Source: Bugula neritina
Taxonomy: Eukaryota; Bryozoa; Gymnolaemata; Cheilostomatida; Bugulidae
Assembly: GCA_964035545.1 (NCBI GenBank)
Contig: OZ037771.1
Span: 12,590,980 to 12,654,979, forward strand
Reading direction: 5' to 3'
DNA: 64,000 nucleotides
Each line of letters starts with the position of its first letter. Position 1 is the stretch's first letter. The notes under the pieces were generated by a model. That model was not told where the DNA came from. It did no database searches and worked only from the letters and a program-made list of their open reading frames with translations. Made by a program: the position numbers and the translations under genes. Below are positions 28,819 to 42,000 of the stretch, piece after piece.

Positions 28819-30002
28819 ATTGAAGTCAATATAAATTATCACTAACTCTAAGACTCTTAGTAAAAGTAAACTTCGTTTTACAACTACTACTAGTACTATA
28901 ATTATTATTTGCAGCTAAATTCAAGCGATGCTAATTTGTAACCTTGAAACTCAGCTCAATTAAACTTTCTTAGGATGTACAGTCGGTGTTACCTCTGACT
29001 CTAGGTAAACAGATCCTAAAAATACTTTTGATAAATATATAGCATATCTATAGTAAATGTAACCCCTAGTAGTAATCACTAATGACAAATGCAAACTCAA
29101 TGGTAAATCACAAAATATAAATTGTTGTAAATTTCATGCTGTCGATTGACCTGCCACATAAATTAAGTACTGGTTAGTTTGAATAAAAATTAATTTCTAT
29201 TTCAAGCTACTTTCAGTTATTGGGTTTTACACTTGGGGTCAAAAAGTTGAAATAGGAATGTGTCAGGTGTTGTTGAATATTTCAAATCAATCTAACTAGA
29301 AATTTGTAGTATGCTTAGTTTAATATTGCTTGGCAACTCAAATGTGCTTTCAGTGCTTCTGGAGATAGGTATGTAATTTAGAAATTTATTATGATGTGTA
29401 AGCATTGATACAGCTAAGTTTATCATCCAGTAGCACAAGAACTGTTTTGTTTTGTCTAATCATATTAACAACGATGCACTAATAAAAGTTAACATTTATT
29501 GAAATTATCTGTTCAACAAGATGTTGAGCAGCCAACTAATTACATTTTATTCATTTATTTTATCTACCCTTTTATACCATGAGCTTCAAGGCGCAACAGT
29601 TTTCTCAATACTGTTTTTAAGTGTGCGATTCCTAATGCTAGAAACAAAAAATATGTAAATATTAATATACTTCAACTGCTAACTAAGGAAGAAATCAGGG
29701 GCGGAACTTGCCTTCAAATACAAATAATATTTTCACATGAAATTTTTAGGCAGAACTTTATAAAAGCAAGTTTTTTAGTTGTAGTTTTAGTTAGTGTGCC
29801 ATGTTAATATCCATTTATTACTCAAATATTACCAAGAGGTTAATTTTAATTTTTCAACCATATGCTAAAATACTAATGCAGATGGTTAAGTTGTCTGTAG
29901 AGGGAACATTCGTAACTCAAGGCATGTGACTTTGAAATCAAAATAAACTGTGTAACATTTCTAATATTTGGACATACATATGATAGTTGAAAGCGTGACA
30001 AT
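28819..30002. other. PFAS upstream region
   Basis: AT-rich sequence before the PFAS start codon at 30003, presumably containing promoter and 5' untranslated region. I see no defined promoter motif and no other gene. Confidence 0.5.
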
Positions 30003-33000
30003 ATGAAGATTGTGAAGCTATACTGTGCTGAAGAGTTGGATGAGAGGCAGTATGACATCATCATCAAGTTTCTCTCAGACCGAAATATTACCGTGGCAGG
30101 TGTAGAGTTTGAATACTGCTACTATGTTGAGACATCTGCACCTAACGGTATGCTCTAACATACGCAGTTTTGTTTATAAGGTTTTCCCATGTATATGAGG
30201 GTAATTTTCTGTCTAAAGGTAATATATTAAATCTACCAAACTACGATATGCACCAAAGTCTTGATGTACGTAAAATGTAGTCATGTGTAGTTAAAAGTTA
30301 ATTGTTTTGATAGAGGATGAATTAAACGCTATTAATGTTTTTTAAGATAATTAAGTCTTTATCAAATATATTTTAATACTGTATGTGTCAAAGCCAACTT
30401 ACTCTCAAGTTTTCACAAAGTACATATTCTGAAGTTGACCTTCCACACTGCCATATTTCAGGCGTAGCAGAATCGGAGCTGTCAATATTGCAATGGCTCA
30501 TTGCCAAACCATTTGTTGTCAATGAAATGAATTCAACTGCCAAGATGGATGTCGTCTCTAGTCAGTCACTTTTTGGCAGTAGCAAAGAAAATGTGAACTC
30601 AATTACTCTTGAGGTTGGGCCAAGGTAAGGTGTGCGACTGGTGTTTACAGCTACGAGAATTAAGGGGTTTTAATTGTATATAAGAGAAACTGACTGACAT
30701 TGTAGAGTTGCTCTGGCTATGCAATGGATTTTGGAAAATTCGAATACTTTTACAAACTTAAGTTATGTTTCTAATTTATTAAAAGTAGTCCATTTTGAAT
30801 AAAGTTATTGAACATTTTATCTCTTAGCTGCAAAATATTGTTCTGTTTTTTCAGATTGAATTTTTCCTCTCCATTTTCCACGAATGCCGTGTCCATTTGC
30901 CGCTGGTCAGGCCTTGACCATGTGCGGCGTGTTGAGCGTTCCCGTCGCTATCATATTGAAGTTGTCGGGAAGGAAATCTCTAAGGAGCTGCAAACTGAAC
31001 TTGCTTTCAAACTGCATGACCAGTTAGTCCGTTGAATATATACTTTATATCCACTATTAATATACTTTATATCCACTACTAATATACTGTATATATACTG
31101 CTAATATACTGTATGTATACTACTAATATATTGTATGTATACTACTAATATACTGTATGTATACTACTAATATACTGTATGTATACTACTAATATACTGT
31201 ATGTATACTACTAATATACTGTATGTATACTACTAATATACTGTGTATTTACTACTAATATACTGTATATATGCTACTAATATACTGTATATATATCCTA
31301 CCTAGTATACTGTCTTATCATACAAAATCTTCCCCTTTACTCATTGATCATATGACTCTGGTGCCCAATATCAATGGTGTCTCTAGAGATTTTCACTAAT
31401 GGAACTTCATTTACATGTTTTACATGATGATTGTTTAACTGTGACAACCTTATTTCACCACTTGTTATAGCTTTCTTGCGCTGGAAAGGTAATCAATTTT
31501 GTTCCTTTCACATCTTCCTCAACACACTATGCCGTGGTATTTCTACAAGTGGCACTAGCATATCTGTTGTGTGTTACAGGATGGTGGAGATGGTTTACAG
31601 CAAACCGGTGGAGTCTTTTGACCTCAAGGTCACTGCATCCGATGTTTATCATGTTGACGTGGTGTCAGATGGCAGGAAAGCTCTAGCTAAAGCTAATCAA
31701 GAAATGGGTCTGCACTATAAATTTGCTTTTGAAACAGTTTGTTTATAATAAATGTGAAAGTCTGTATCTTTTTCATAATTTTCACATTTCAGCCTGTCTT
31801 AGAGATGTTTCATAAAATTTAACATTTTCTGATTTGAGGGTGAGTAGCTTTAAATAAAAAAACTCACCCAAGTTTATAGTCACTATCTCTGTGAGAAACC
31901 TTGGTTTAAAGGGTTTTTAAGCCAGCTAAGGACTTATTCATATGTGACAGAAGAACAATTATGACTGAAGGCTCTTTCTAGCATCTCTGCTGGTGTTACG
32001 ACTCAAACCACTTACTTCCTGTTTACTAGGTCAGCGCTCGAGGAGCTTTTATTGGCCGCCACTTATTGTTACGAACTATCTTCAACTGCTGAATTAATGC
32101 ATAGTGTTTACCGGTAGTTCAAGTAGTATAGCAATCCCTTCTCATGTAGAGTATATCTGTATGATTGAAAAATTTGAGATTTGCAATGATATGCATGTGG
32201 TTTATAAATCATTACTTTTAAATGTGGCAGGCAAAAATTATCTAATGAACGTTCCATACAGATGTATGGGATTTTGTCTAACGCTGTTGCTCTTTTACAT
32301 TGTAGAATATATATTTCTAGTCTGTGTTATGTTGTTCAATTAAACAGATGCACTGTGCTTCTACATATTTTAAGCCTTCTGCTAACAAGCAATTTATCCC
32401 ATTACAAAACGTGAAAGTCTGCAGAATTAGCCTGCCATAGAGAAAGTCTCACAAAAATAGGTTCCATGACACGAGAGCAAAAGTGGCGCATGAATGCATT
32501 GTACAAGCTTCAGAAGTACCTAAATGCACTTTATAGACACTTGCCTTTACAAGCTTCAATTTTAGATTGGGTTTTTTATCCACTAACATATTATGCTAGT
32601 CGTAAATTTGCAGATTTTCTAAAGATGCTAAAATGGCTATGTGGCTGAAAACTTATAATGTATTCAATGAAATATATTTTTGTTTTTCACTTCTATGTTG
32701 TCTATGTGGACATACGTTGCAACACATGTAATCACTGTGTATAACCAGGTCTGGCCATGGACGACTGGGACCTGGATTACTATACGGACCTCTTTCAGAA
32801 TAAAGTCGGGAGAAATCCAACTAATGTCGAATGTTTCGACCTTGCTCAGTCCAACAGGTCAGTAGAATTTACTCTGAACACAGTTTTTCTTGAGTTAGGC
32901 AAATGTGCGTTTTATTTCTCTGGAATAGTTCAAAAGGCAGTAAATTGGTAATTCGAAATTTTTTTATCGACAGACGACAAAAATATGCAATAAGAATAGA

Positions 33001-36000
33001 CATCAATGGCTACTCTTGCTGCCTTCGGTTTGGTGGTGTTGGGTCGTAACCAAATAGGAGAAAGTCATATCTGTACAACTCAGCTAAATTGTTTATCATA
33101 GAATCGTTCAGCTGATTGTAGTAATGTGACAGGGTGTGCTTATTTTTGGATGCGTTTCTATGAGTCAGGGTGGCATTCAGTTTCAACGTCTTCAACAAAG
33201 CCTCGGTGTCCTCCTTAAAATGGCTGAAATCAGCTATCAAAGTGTAGTCGGTTACACAGGGTAGTGCTATGGTATGCAATGGCTGCCAATGTTCGTTGAG
33301 CAGTAAAGATGCTTGGGGAGACGAGAGTGGTTCACCTGTGGTTCGTGCTCTGGATAGGATGCAGGTAACAAACTGTGGGAAGGACAGAGCAGGCATTCTG
33401 TAAGTAAGCCACCTGCAAGGCCGATGGAACATGTGACAAAATCGTTTGTCCAGTGCTTTGTTGACGTATGCAGATACAAGACGGTCCCATGGGTCTCTAG
33501 AAAAATATGGGAGAAACTGTGAGATTCGTCAGTTTTATGAGTTATACAAGCTGAGTATTAGTGTCAACTTGAATATATGATTTAAAATATGGCCCTTCAG
33601 TTCATTGTGAAAAGCCGCTAGCTCTGTTTACTCTGTAAAAACCTGTGTAAATCCAGTTGAACTAGTATTTAAAGGATTGCTCTATCTTGTCTAATAAATG
33701 GCTATTTAGGTCAAACACACATAATATTGTGTTTTTCTAAGCATGCATTGACAAAAAGCATTTGACCAAAGGTAGAAAAAGTTCGTTGAAGTTGAGGGTG
33801 TAGATTGGTAACAGCCAAAACGCCGATTTTGAAATGAGCTGGGAACTGTGACGTAACAGCGCCAGCATTCTTGCTGGTCACGTGACTATACAAATGAATA
33901 ACTATAGAAATATGACTGTGAGATGTGATCTTTCAGCTCGTAATTTGTATATTTATAGAAGTGCAAATGTGAATTATCTCAATCTATAATTTTTTGACAT
34001 GTTAAATAACATGTATGTGATAACATTAGGCCATATTTTGCTTGTAAGCATAGAAAAAAAGCATTGCAAAAACATGCATTCTTTAGGATGAATGCCTGCG
34101 ATCGATCTAAACTAGGTCAGATTGTGCAATATTACGGGCACACCAAAGCTGACCTATATAGCGCACTCTAACTGCTTGAGCGTTATTGGTTGATGTTGCG
34201 CTCAGCAACCTTGAATACTAGCGTTATAGTTAGCACGTGCAGCATAGTTACTGGCGTTCACACGTCACGTATTAGGCTATTCTTTTTCATGGCTGAAAAT
34301 TTTACCTCCCTCAAAATTGGAATTTTGAAAAGCTGTTTTCTAGGCATATATCCCTTTGCAAAGTCACAATTGTTTGCATACACATTAGATTATAGTTCAT
34401 AATTATAATGTAATTGTAATAAACTAAGATAGAGCAATCCTTTAAGGGTTTTTGAAAGGATAACTCTTAGTTTATCACTTGTTGATTGTGAAATCATATT
34501 GGTTCGCCAGCAATGGTGAAAAATGTTTAGGCCTAGAGGTGTTTGTATTGCTTCAGTAAGAAAATTGAAAGTGTCACAATTCTTTGCATACAGTCCATAT
34601 GTATACAGAGTCTTACCTTGTCACAGTGAATCTTTCCTGAAGTTGTTTGATTCCATCAACACTTTTCTGCCTTTCAAACCCTACGAGTTGATACGGCGTG
34701 CCCCAGCCCCACCTATGTAAGAAGAAAAAGAAAAAATCTCTACGTCAACCTTTACAAACATGCTCCAATGCCCAAAATTATCTCTTAACAGGATTGGTTC
34801 TAGTTAAGAATCTCGCTCTTTAGCAAAAAATATTATTCAAGTTTTTTTTACTTCCGATAAATTTTAAATCAGATTAGATTGTCACAGCATCTACAATGCG
34901 TTACTGTTGCCTTATTTACTGAAAGTGAAAACTAAAATAAACTTTGATAATCATTGCAAACAAGCTTATATATTTTTCTTTTTACATAATTTGCATAGCT
35001 GTAACTGATTCTGCCAGTTGCATTCTGGAATTCAGACAGAATCACGCTATAGACCGAGTTACATTCTAGATTGACTTTGACTTCCGATATTTGCACTTAC
35101 TGCCATCCTTTAGTTTTCCCAACAAGATGTGTTTTATTCCCATTATCAAAAAGAAGATAAATCCATGTTGTCCATCCTATCTTTGGAACTGGTTTATATA
35201 AAATGCTATTTGGCTTTCTAGCAATCAAGTATACAGCTTCATCTAGCTCTGCTTGTGTGTGTGTGTGTGGTTGTTAAAATTAAGAGGCTATATAAATCGT
35301 CTTTCCATGCTCCTACTACTAAGCCAATCACACTTTGACTTGACACAGCAGATTTAATGCAGTCATTGGAATTTTTTTAGTACACATCAGCAAATTATGA
35401 GAAAAAACCAAAGTTTCCTCAAAAGCCATTAAAACTTACTATATGGGGTAAATTTAGGTGCTGATTCTAATTGTGGATAGCAAAAAGGCTGGGAAGGAAT
35501 TTACAACATTAAATTGCAGTTTCATTGTGATATGAAGTATGAACTAAAGATATATGTGCGCATATTAATTTACTAAAGCATTGGGAAAAAGCATAGAAAA
35601 TCAAGCAAAATTAAAACAAACAGCTGTATTTGTTAATTTTTTATAAGTTTAAGGCATATATTTTATCAGCTAAATTGTGAAAAATAGCTAAAACCTAGAG
35701 ATCTCAAGCGCGTACTAAATTAAGTAAAATGACCTATGCATGAAAATACACCGATATAAGTTCAAAATTGACTAAAACTTAAAAAGTCAAAATTCAAAAC
35801 ATAACTTCTATGCTACGTCTCTGGGCACTCAATTTGTCAAGTATGAATGAGAATATGGAAAGTGTCTAAGATGCTCAGGAAAAGCATACAACTACAGGGC
35901 TCAAGTGTGGGTTACATTTGTACACTTTTATTATACAATTCTTGAAGCTTAGATCCTACGCATTTATAGACTAAAATCTATTAATAGCAATGAATGTAAG

Positions 36001-39000
36001 GTTAAGACTGCATTTTGACACACCCAAAGGTTCACAATGCTAGCATATGTTATCTTTTTGTACTTTATTATACAGTTTCTTAGATGTAATGAATAAGTGC
36101 AAGAAAAGGCACGCACATGCTTTATTCTGTGAACATTTGGGTGTGCCAAAACTCAGTCTTAACCTTGGGATACTTTTCTCACATTAATAGCCATTCATAT
36201 ATTTAGGTCTATAAATAGCTTAGGGTTAAAGTAGTATATAATAAAAAGTGTACAAATGTTGCCATTACTTGGTACTGTAACTGTGTGCTTTTCCTGGGCG
36301 TCTATCCGCTTTCCATATTTTCAGTCATGACTTACAAGTTGTGCTTCAAATCCCCACTGTTTAGACTTCCGTAAATGTATTATGAACCTATTTAAATATA
36401 TTTTGAACTTTTTAAGGTTTTGGGGGAAGGAAAAGGGAATCTTGACCAGTATCATAGATGTTACTGATGGTATACTATCGTCCTCTATGGCAAGGGGCAA
36501 ATAAGTCTGTTGGCATATTTGGTCATCAACTGCACATGAAGTTGACTGTTTACTTTGGCGGATTGCAGTTTCTACACTCAAAAGTTTTATACCTCTCTTT
36601 GCATTGCTGTTTCACAAATATAGCTCTAGTTCTCATTGCTTCATGGGCGTTATAGTCAGGTTTTTGGTCTTTGTCTACCAACTCCTCTACTTTCTCTTTA
36701 TGCTGATTCCACTTTTTGGTAGTAGAGTCCAACTGCCGGCGTTGAACTGTGGTCTGCTGTTCCCTATCGCTCTCCTTTGCCCGACAAATAAAGATAGCAA
36801 CTTTCACCATCTGAATATCTTTGGGGTTAAATGCATATTTTGTTCAGGTTTGCTGTTCAGTTGAGACAGATTTTAGTTTTTAGTATCTACTTAGTAACTC
36901 ACTTTTGGGACCTTGACCTTTCGCACTGCGCTTCTTGTTAAAGCTGACTTGTAGATTAGAATATTTGTTAATACGCAGAATGTGGTTAAGCTTAGCACCT
37001 TAACAGTGTTGCACCGCATCCTTTATTACTCTACAAAGAAGTTGCACAAATCACACGATTTAGTAAAAAATCTTGGAAAAAAGCTTAAAATTCTCGTCAT
37101 TCCTCTGTACTTTAAATCTTTGTTTTGCTTGAAATTTGCCAGTTTCAGAATACAGAACATCGAATTGGTTTTATATATAATAAAATTCACATTGTAAATA
37201 AAAACATTAGGTTAAAGTGTCCACTTTATCAGCAACCAGTAGTTTGCTGTCCATTTCATTAATGATCAATGTCAATAATATGCTAACTATTGAGTTCATG
37301 TCTAGTGATTCTCCAGTTGCAAATGTATGCACGTTGAAAGACTTACTTTTGTTCAAAAAATAGCAAAAATACATGGTAAAATAATTCAGGTTACCTCTTA
37401 ATTTGCTCCAGTGACTAACTTGTTTAGATATACTACTGATTATTTTAGTACATAGCTTACTCCTCTCAGTCTAACAATGGTGCTGTGTGTAATGCATAAC
37501 TATAAATAATTATATTAGAACTTGAGTTCATTTTAATGCCACGCAGTTGAAGTGTAATAATTTTATGCTTGTTTGACTGGGCAATAGTGAAAAATTAAAA
37601 TCATAAGTTAGTTTTTAAAATTTGAAGTATTCTGATACAAAAGAATAGGAGAAATTAAAAAAAATACATTTTCACCCTTAAAAGTGATGCTACCTTAATA
37701 ACAACTATGACTTTGTTTTGAAAACTAAATTATTAGTGCAGTTATTTTAAAAAAATAGAAGACAAATCTTGTAATTCATTCTTTAGTCTGTAGAATGCAC
37801 ATTGAACACAGCTTCTTTTAAACTATTCAAATTTCATTTCATTTTTGCTAAATAGTTTTTAAGACAGTAAATAATCGGAAATCTTTTTAGCCAAAGATGG
37901 TTCAGCTATGACAGAAATGTGCAATAAAATTAAAAATTAATGACTACTCCTGCTGCCTTCGGTTTGGCGGTGTTGGGTCGTAACCAAATAGGAGAAAGTC
38001 ATATCTGTACAACTCAGCTAAGTCGTTTATCATAGAGTCGTTCAGCTAGTTGTAGTTTTGTGACAGGGTGTGCTTATTTTTGGATGCGTTTCTATGGGTC
38101 AGGGTGGCGTTTCTATGAGTCAGGGTAGCGTTCAGTTTCAACATCTTCAACAAGCCCTCAATGTCTTCTAGTGTCAGGTGTGACAACTATGATACAAGTC
38201 TCATCAATCATTTGTTATGCTGGCTGTCTTTTTCAATTTATAGCTGTTGACCTTTCAACTCTCTGGTCAGAATCTGCTGTTAACCGAGTCTTAGAGCTCT
38301 GCTAGTGAATGACACAGCAGATTAGCTGTGTTAGCATTTTCAATTAGTTATACTTACACACTTATGCTATGGGAATAACTAGACTACCTCAACATCTATC
38401 ATTTTCACAAAAAGCATTCTCACAAAACTGTAAATATATATTAAATAAACAGATTAAATTGCAATTGTAACAACTGTGCTCAAATAAATGTATCTAATGT
38501 ATCTAATTAAAAACCCAGATAGCTTTTTAGCTGTTGGCATTCTACTGATTTCAAATCTGCTGCAAGTAACTTTTTTGTATCTGGGAGGTGGGGGTGGATA
38601 TACAGGGGTTGGCCAATTTTCAAGGGGGCATCTTGTAACTGTAGATACTCACTGAACAATTACTGGGTTGGGGCTATAAGCACCCGTCTCTTTATTTATT
38701 AGGTTTTTAATGGATGTGTAGCTAAAAATCAGTACTTCCTGTTGATAAACAGTGTCATTGTTGTGTGTGTATTGTATGCAGTGAACATTGCCGCCATTGG
38801 TTCTTTGGGGGACGGATGGTTATTGACGGCGAGGAACAGCCCAGCTCACTGTTTAAACTGGTCAAGTCTACCCAAGAGAACACAAATCCCAACAATAAAA
38901 TAAAGTTCTCTGATAACAGCAGGTAGATTATTAAACATTTTCTCAAAATAGTTGTATTTATATTTTCCATTGTCATGCAGTGGCCACTGCATTACGGTAA

Positions 39001-42000
39001 ACACAATTATTATATTTGTTTATGTTAATTCTTGGCATAATAATCTTGCTGTGGACAATTGTCACAGTTAGAAACAACCAACTGCTGATAAATACTGTGT
39101 GTTAGTATTCTGTTATACTATATGTCTGTCTGTTTGTCTGTTGATGAGTCATGGCCTGCTACATTTGGTAGATGTCATTGTTTTCTGCACTGCATGTTCT
39201 TACTATTATATGGCTATATCCAAGCTATTCTTATATGGAAGGATACAATGTAGAAGTCAATGTCTTTTGTACTACCTGTACTACCTGTACACATGTTGTT
39301 ATTTAGCTGTATCCAAGGATACGATGTGAAAGTATTTGCTCCGCAAAAAGCAGATGGACCGAGTAGTTTCACTCTGAATACAGCCACTAAACACATTATA
39401 CTGACAGCTGAGACTCATAACTTTCCTACAGGTACAGCCCTAACTTGTTGTTACAGCCCTAACTTGTTGCTACAGCCCTAACTTGTTGCTACAGCCCTAA
39501 CTTGTTACTACAGCCCTAACTTGTTACTACAGTCCTAACTTGTTGCTACAGCTCTAGCTTGCTGTTACAGCCCTAACTTGTTGCTACAGCCCTAACTTGT
39601 TGCTACAGCTCTAATCGGCTGTTACAGCCCTGAATGGTTTTAGAAGTTTAAGCTTATTCTTTCAGCCTCAATATCTTGCTAATTTTGTGGATACAATTGT
39701 TTATGTGGTACTACAGGGTAATAAACATGATGGCAAAGTTTTGTATGACATGTATTGCTAAAACGTGCCAGTGTTGTCTGTTTTAGATATTCCAGTAAAT
39801 GTATTTCCTTTTCTGGTGTTTTCATATTATATTTTCAACAGAAATGTGTATTTATGACTTTATAATGTAATCAGATAAACTAGTTTAATGCAATTACTTT
39901 ATTCTATGCGCTAGAGTCAGGGTGGGCAACAAGGGGCCACTTGTGGCCCTTTGCCCATTTTTCAGTGGCCCTTTTAATGCTTAAGATAAGTAAAAACTGT
40001 TATATGCATTCTGATTAGCACAGTCTAGGTTTGGTGACAAATTACTTTATTATAATGAAATTTATTATGTGTACAATCATGTGGCTCTTTGTTTTGGCTG
40101 ACTTCTGAACTTAGCCCTTATGGAAATGAAGTTGCCCACTCCTGCTCTAGAGTCTATCTCTACAATCTACAACTTAATGTTACCTCTCTGTTTGCTACTT
40201 CTATATTGTGATGTCATGCAGCTGTAGCCCCATTCCCTGGAGCAACCACCGGCACTGGGGGTAGGATCAGAGACATACAGGCTACTGGTAGAGGGGCTCA
40301 TGTGGTTGCAGGGACAGCAGGCTACTCCTTTGGCTGTCTCAATATCCCAGGTGTGTGCCTTCATTATACTCAGTCTATGTAATAAATTCTATCAGCCTCT
40401 TACAGTGTTGTAGCTACAGTTCATGTTATCATGTGGTATTCTTAAATAACTTGCTTTGTTAAAGTTTCACGTTATTAAATTTTACAAGTCATTTTTAGCT
40501 TATTGTTCAGCTAGTAGAATAAATTTAGCACTCCGAGTTTTTCCTAAAGACAGGTGGTTGTTTGAGTTCTTCCGGTCAGCGATCCTCTCAAGTTGCTGGA
40601 TTTGGTTTGAAGAGACATGTTAGAGTTATACTCTTTTCATTAATATTTGCACCCTTCATACATAATATAATCACGAATATTCTCATCACTCATATATTAT
40701 ATAATAATCATAAATATTTGCACTACTAATATATATATTGAGATATATATATATATATTATAATATAATGATACAGGCTTGCAATACTCCAGTAATATGC
40801 TTGTAGGTTACGACTTGCCATGGGAAGACGACTCCTCAGTGTACCCTAGTAACTTTGCCACTCCACACAACGTCATCATAGAGGCAAGCAATGGGGCTTC
40901 AGATTACGGAAATAAATATGGTTAGTGAATTTTTTGTAAGTTAGCAGCCCATTTTATTTGCTGAGTGAAGATATGAAAGGTGTTGTACTCTTTACCTATA
41001 TGTTATTCACTGCAATCCCATTGCTTCGAATAGATCCATACGAAGGGAGTTGTGGTTTTATTTGATGCAACTGTTCCTAAACATCAAATAACAAATTCAT
41101 TTTCATAATGAATGCCGCATGCCCAAATTGACTAAAAAGTTAAGATGAAACATAGAAAATTAAGCAAAATTAGAAAAAAGAACCTAGCTTATTCAGCTGC
41201 AATTTAATGCAAGAAACTATATAGGCTACATTGGCGACTAAACTGTGAAAAATAGCTAAAACTAGAGATATGTAATGTACTAAAGTAAGTTAAATGACCC
41301 ATTACGAGTTTGCATGTCTCATACTATAATACTTCACCATACCTCACACTGTACAACCATTCTTGGTGACCACAGAAAGAACACTAAGTTGCAGCTGCTC
41401 ATGAGAATAAACTCCTGGGGGGCGTCTTGTAGGTGAGCCTGTCATCTGTGGGTTTGGAAGGTCCTTTGGGCTACTCGTAGGCGGTGAAAGACGAGAGTGG
41501 ATCAAACCTATCATGTTTAGCGGTGGCATCGGTGCAATTCTTGACACACACGTTCACAAGTATCCTCCTAGGTCAGGTTAGTATATTATGTTACACTTTA
41601 TCTCATAGGTCAGGTTAGTATATTATGTTACACTCTATCTCCTTGGTCAGGTCAGTATATGTAAGGTATTATCTCATAGGTCAGGTCAGTATATGTAACG
41701 TACTATCTCCTAGGTCAGGTTAGGTTAGTAATAGTAAAGGTCCTGACCTGATGGTTTTGTAACTGTGACAATTGTCCACAGCAAGATTATTATGCCAAGA
41801 ATAAACATAAACAAATATAATAATTTTGTTTACGGTAATGCAGTGGCCACTCCATGACAATGGAAAATATAAATACAACTATTTTGAGAAAATGTTTAAT
41901 AAAGGTCAGGACCTTTACTATTACCAGGTTACATGTAGAAAAACTGTACTAATTTTGTTCTTACAGTTTGGGATAAGTCGAGTTTACTGCTGCTGCTGCC

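Noticed and set aside
36321-36581. 86-codon frame overlapping the candidate sulfotransferase first exon
   Set aside because: Different frame, no similarity to the sulfotransferase family; probably an unspliced shadow.
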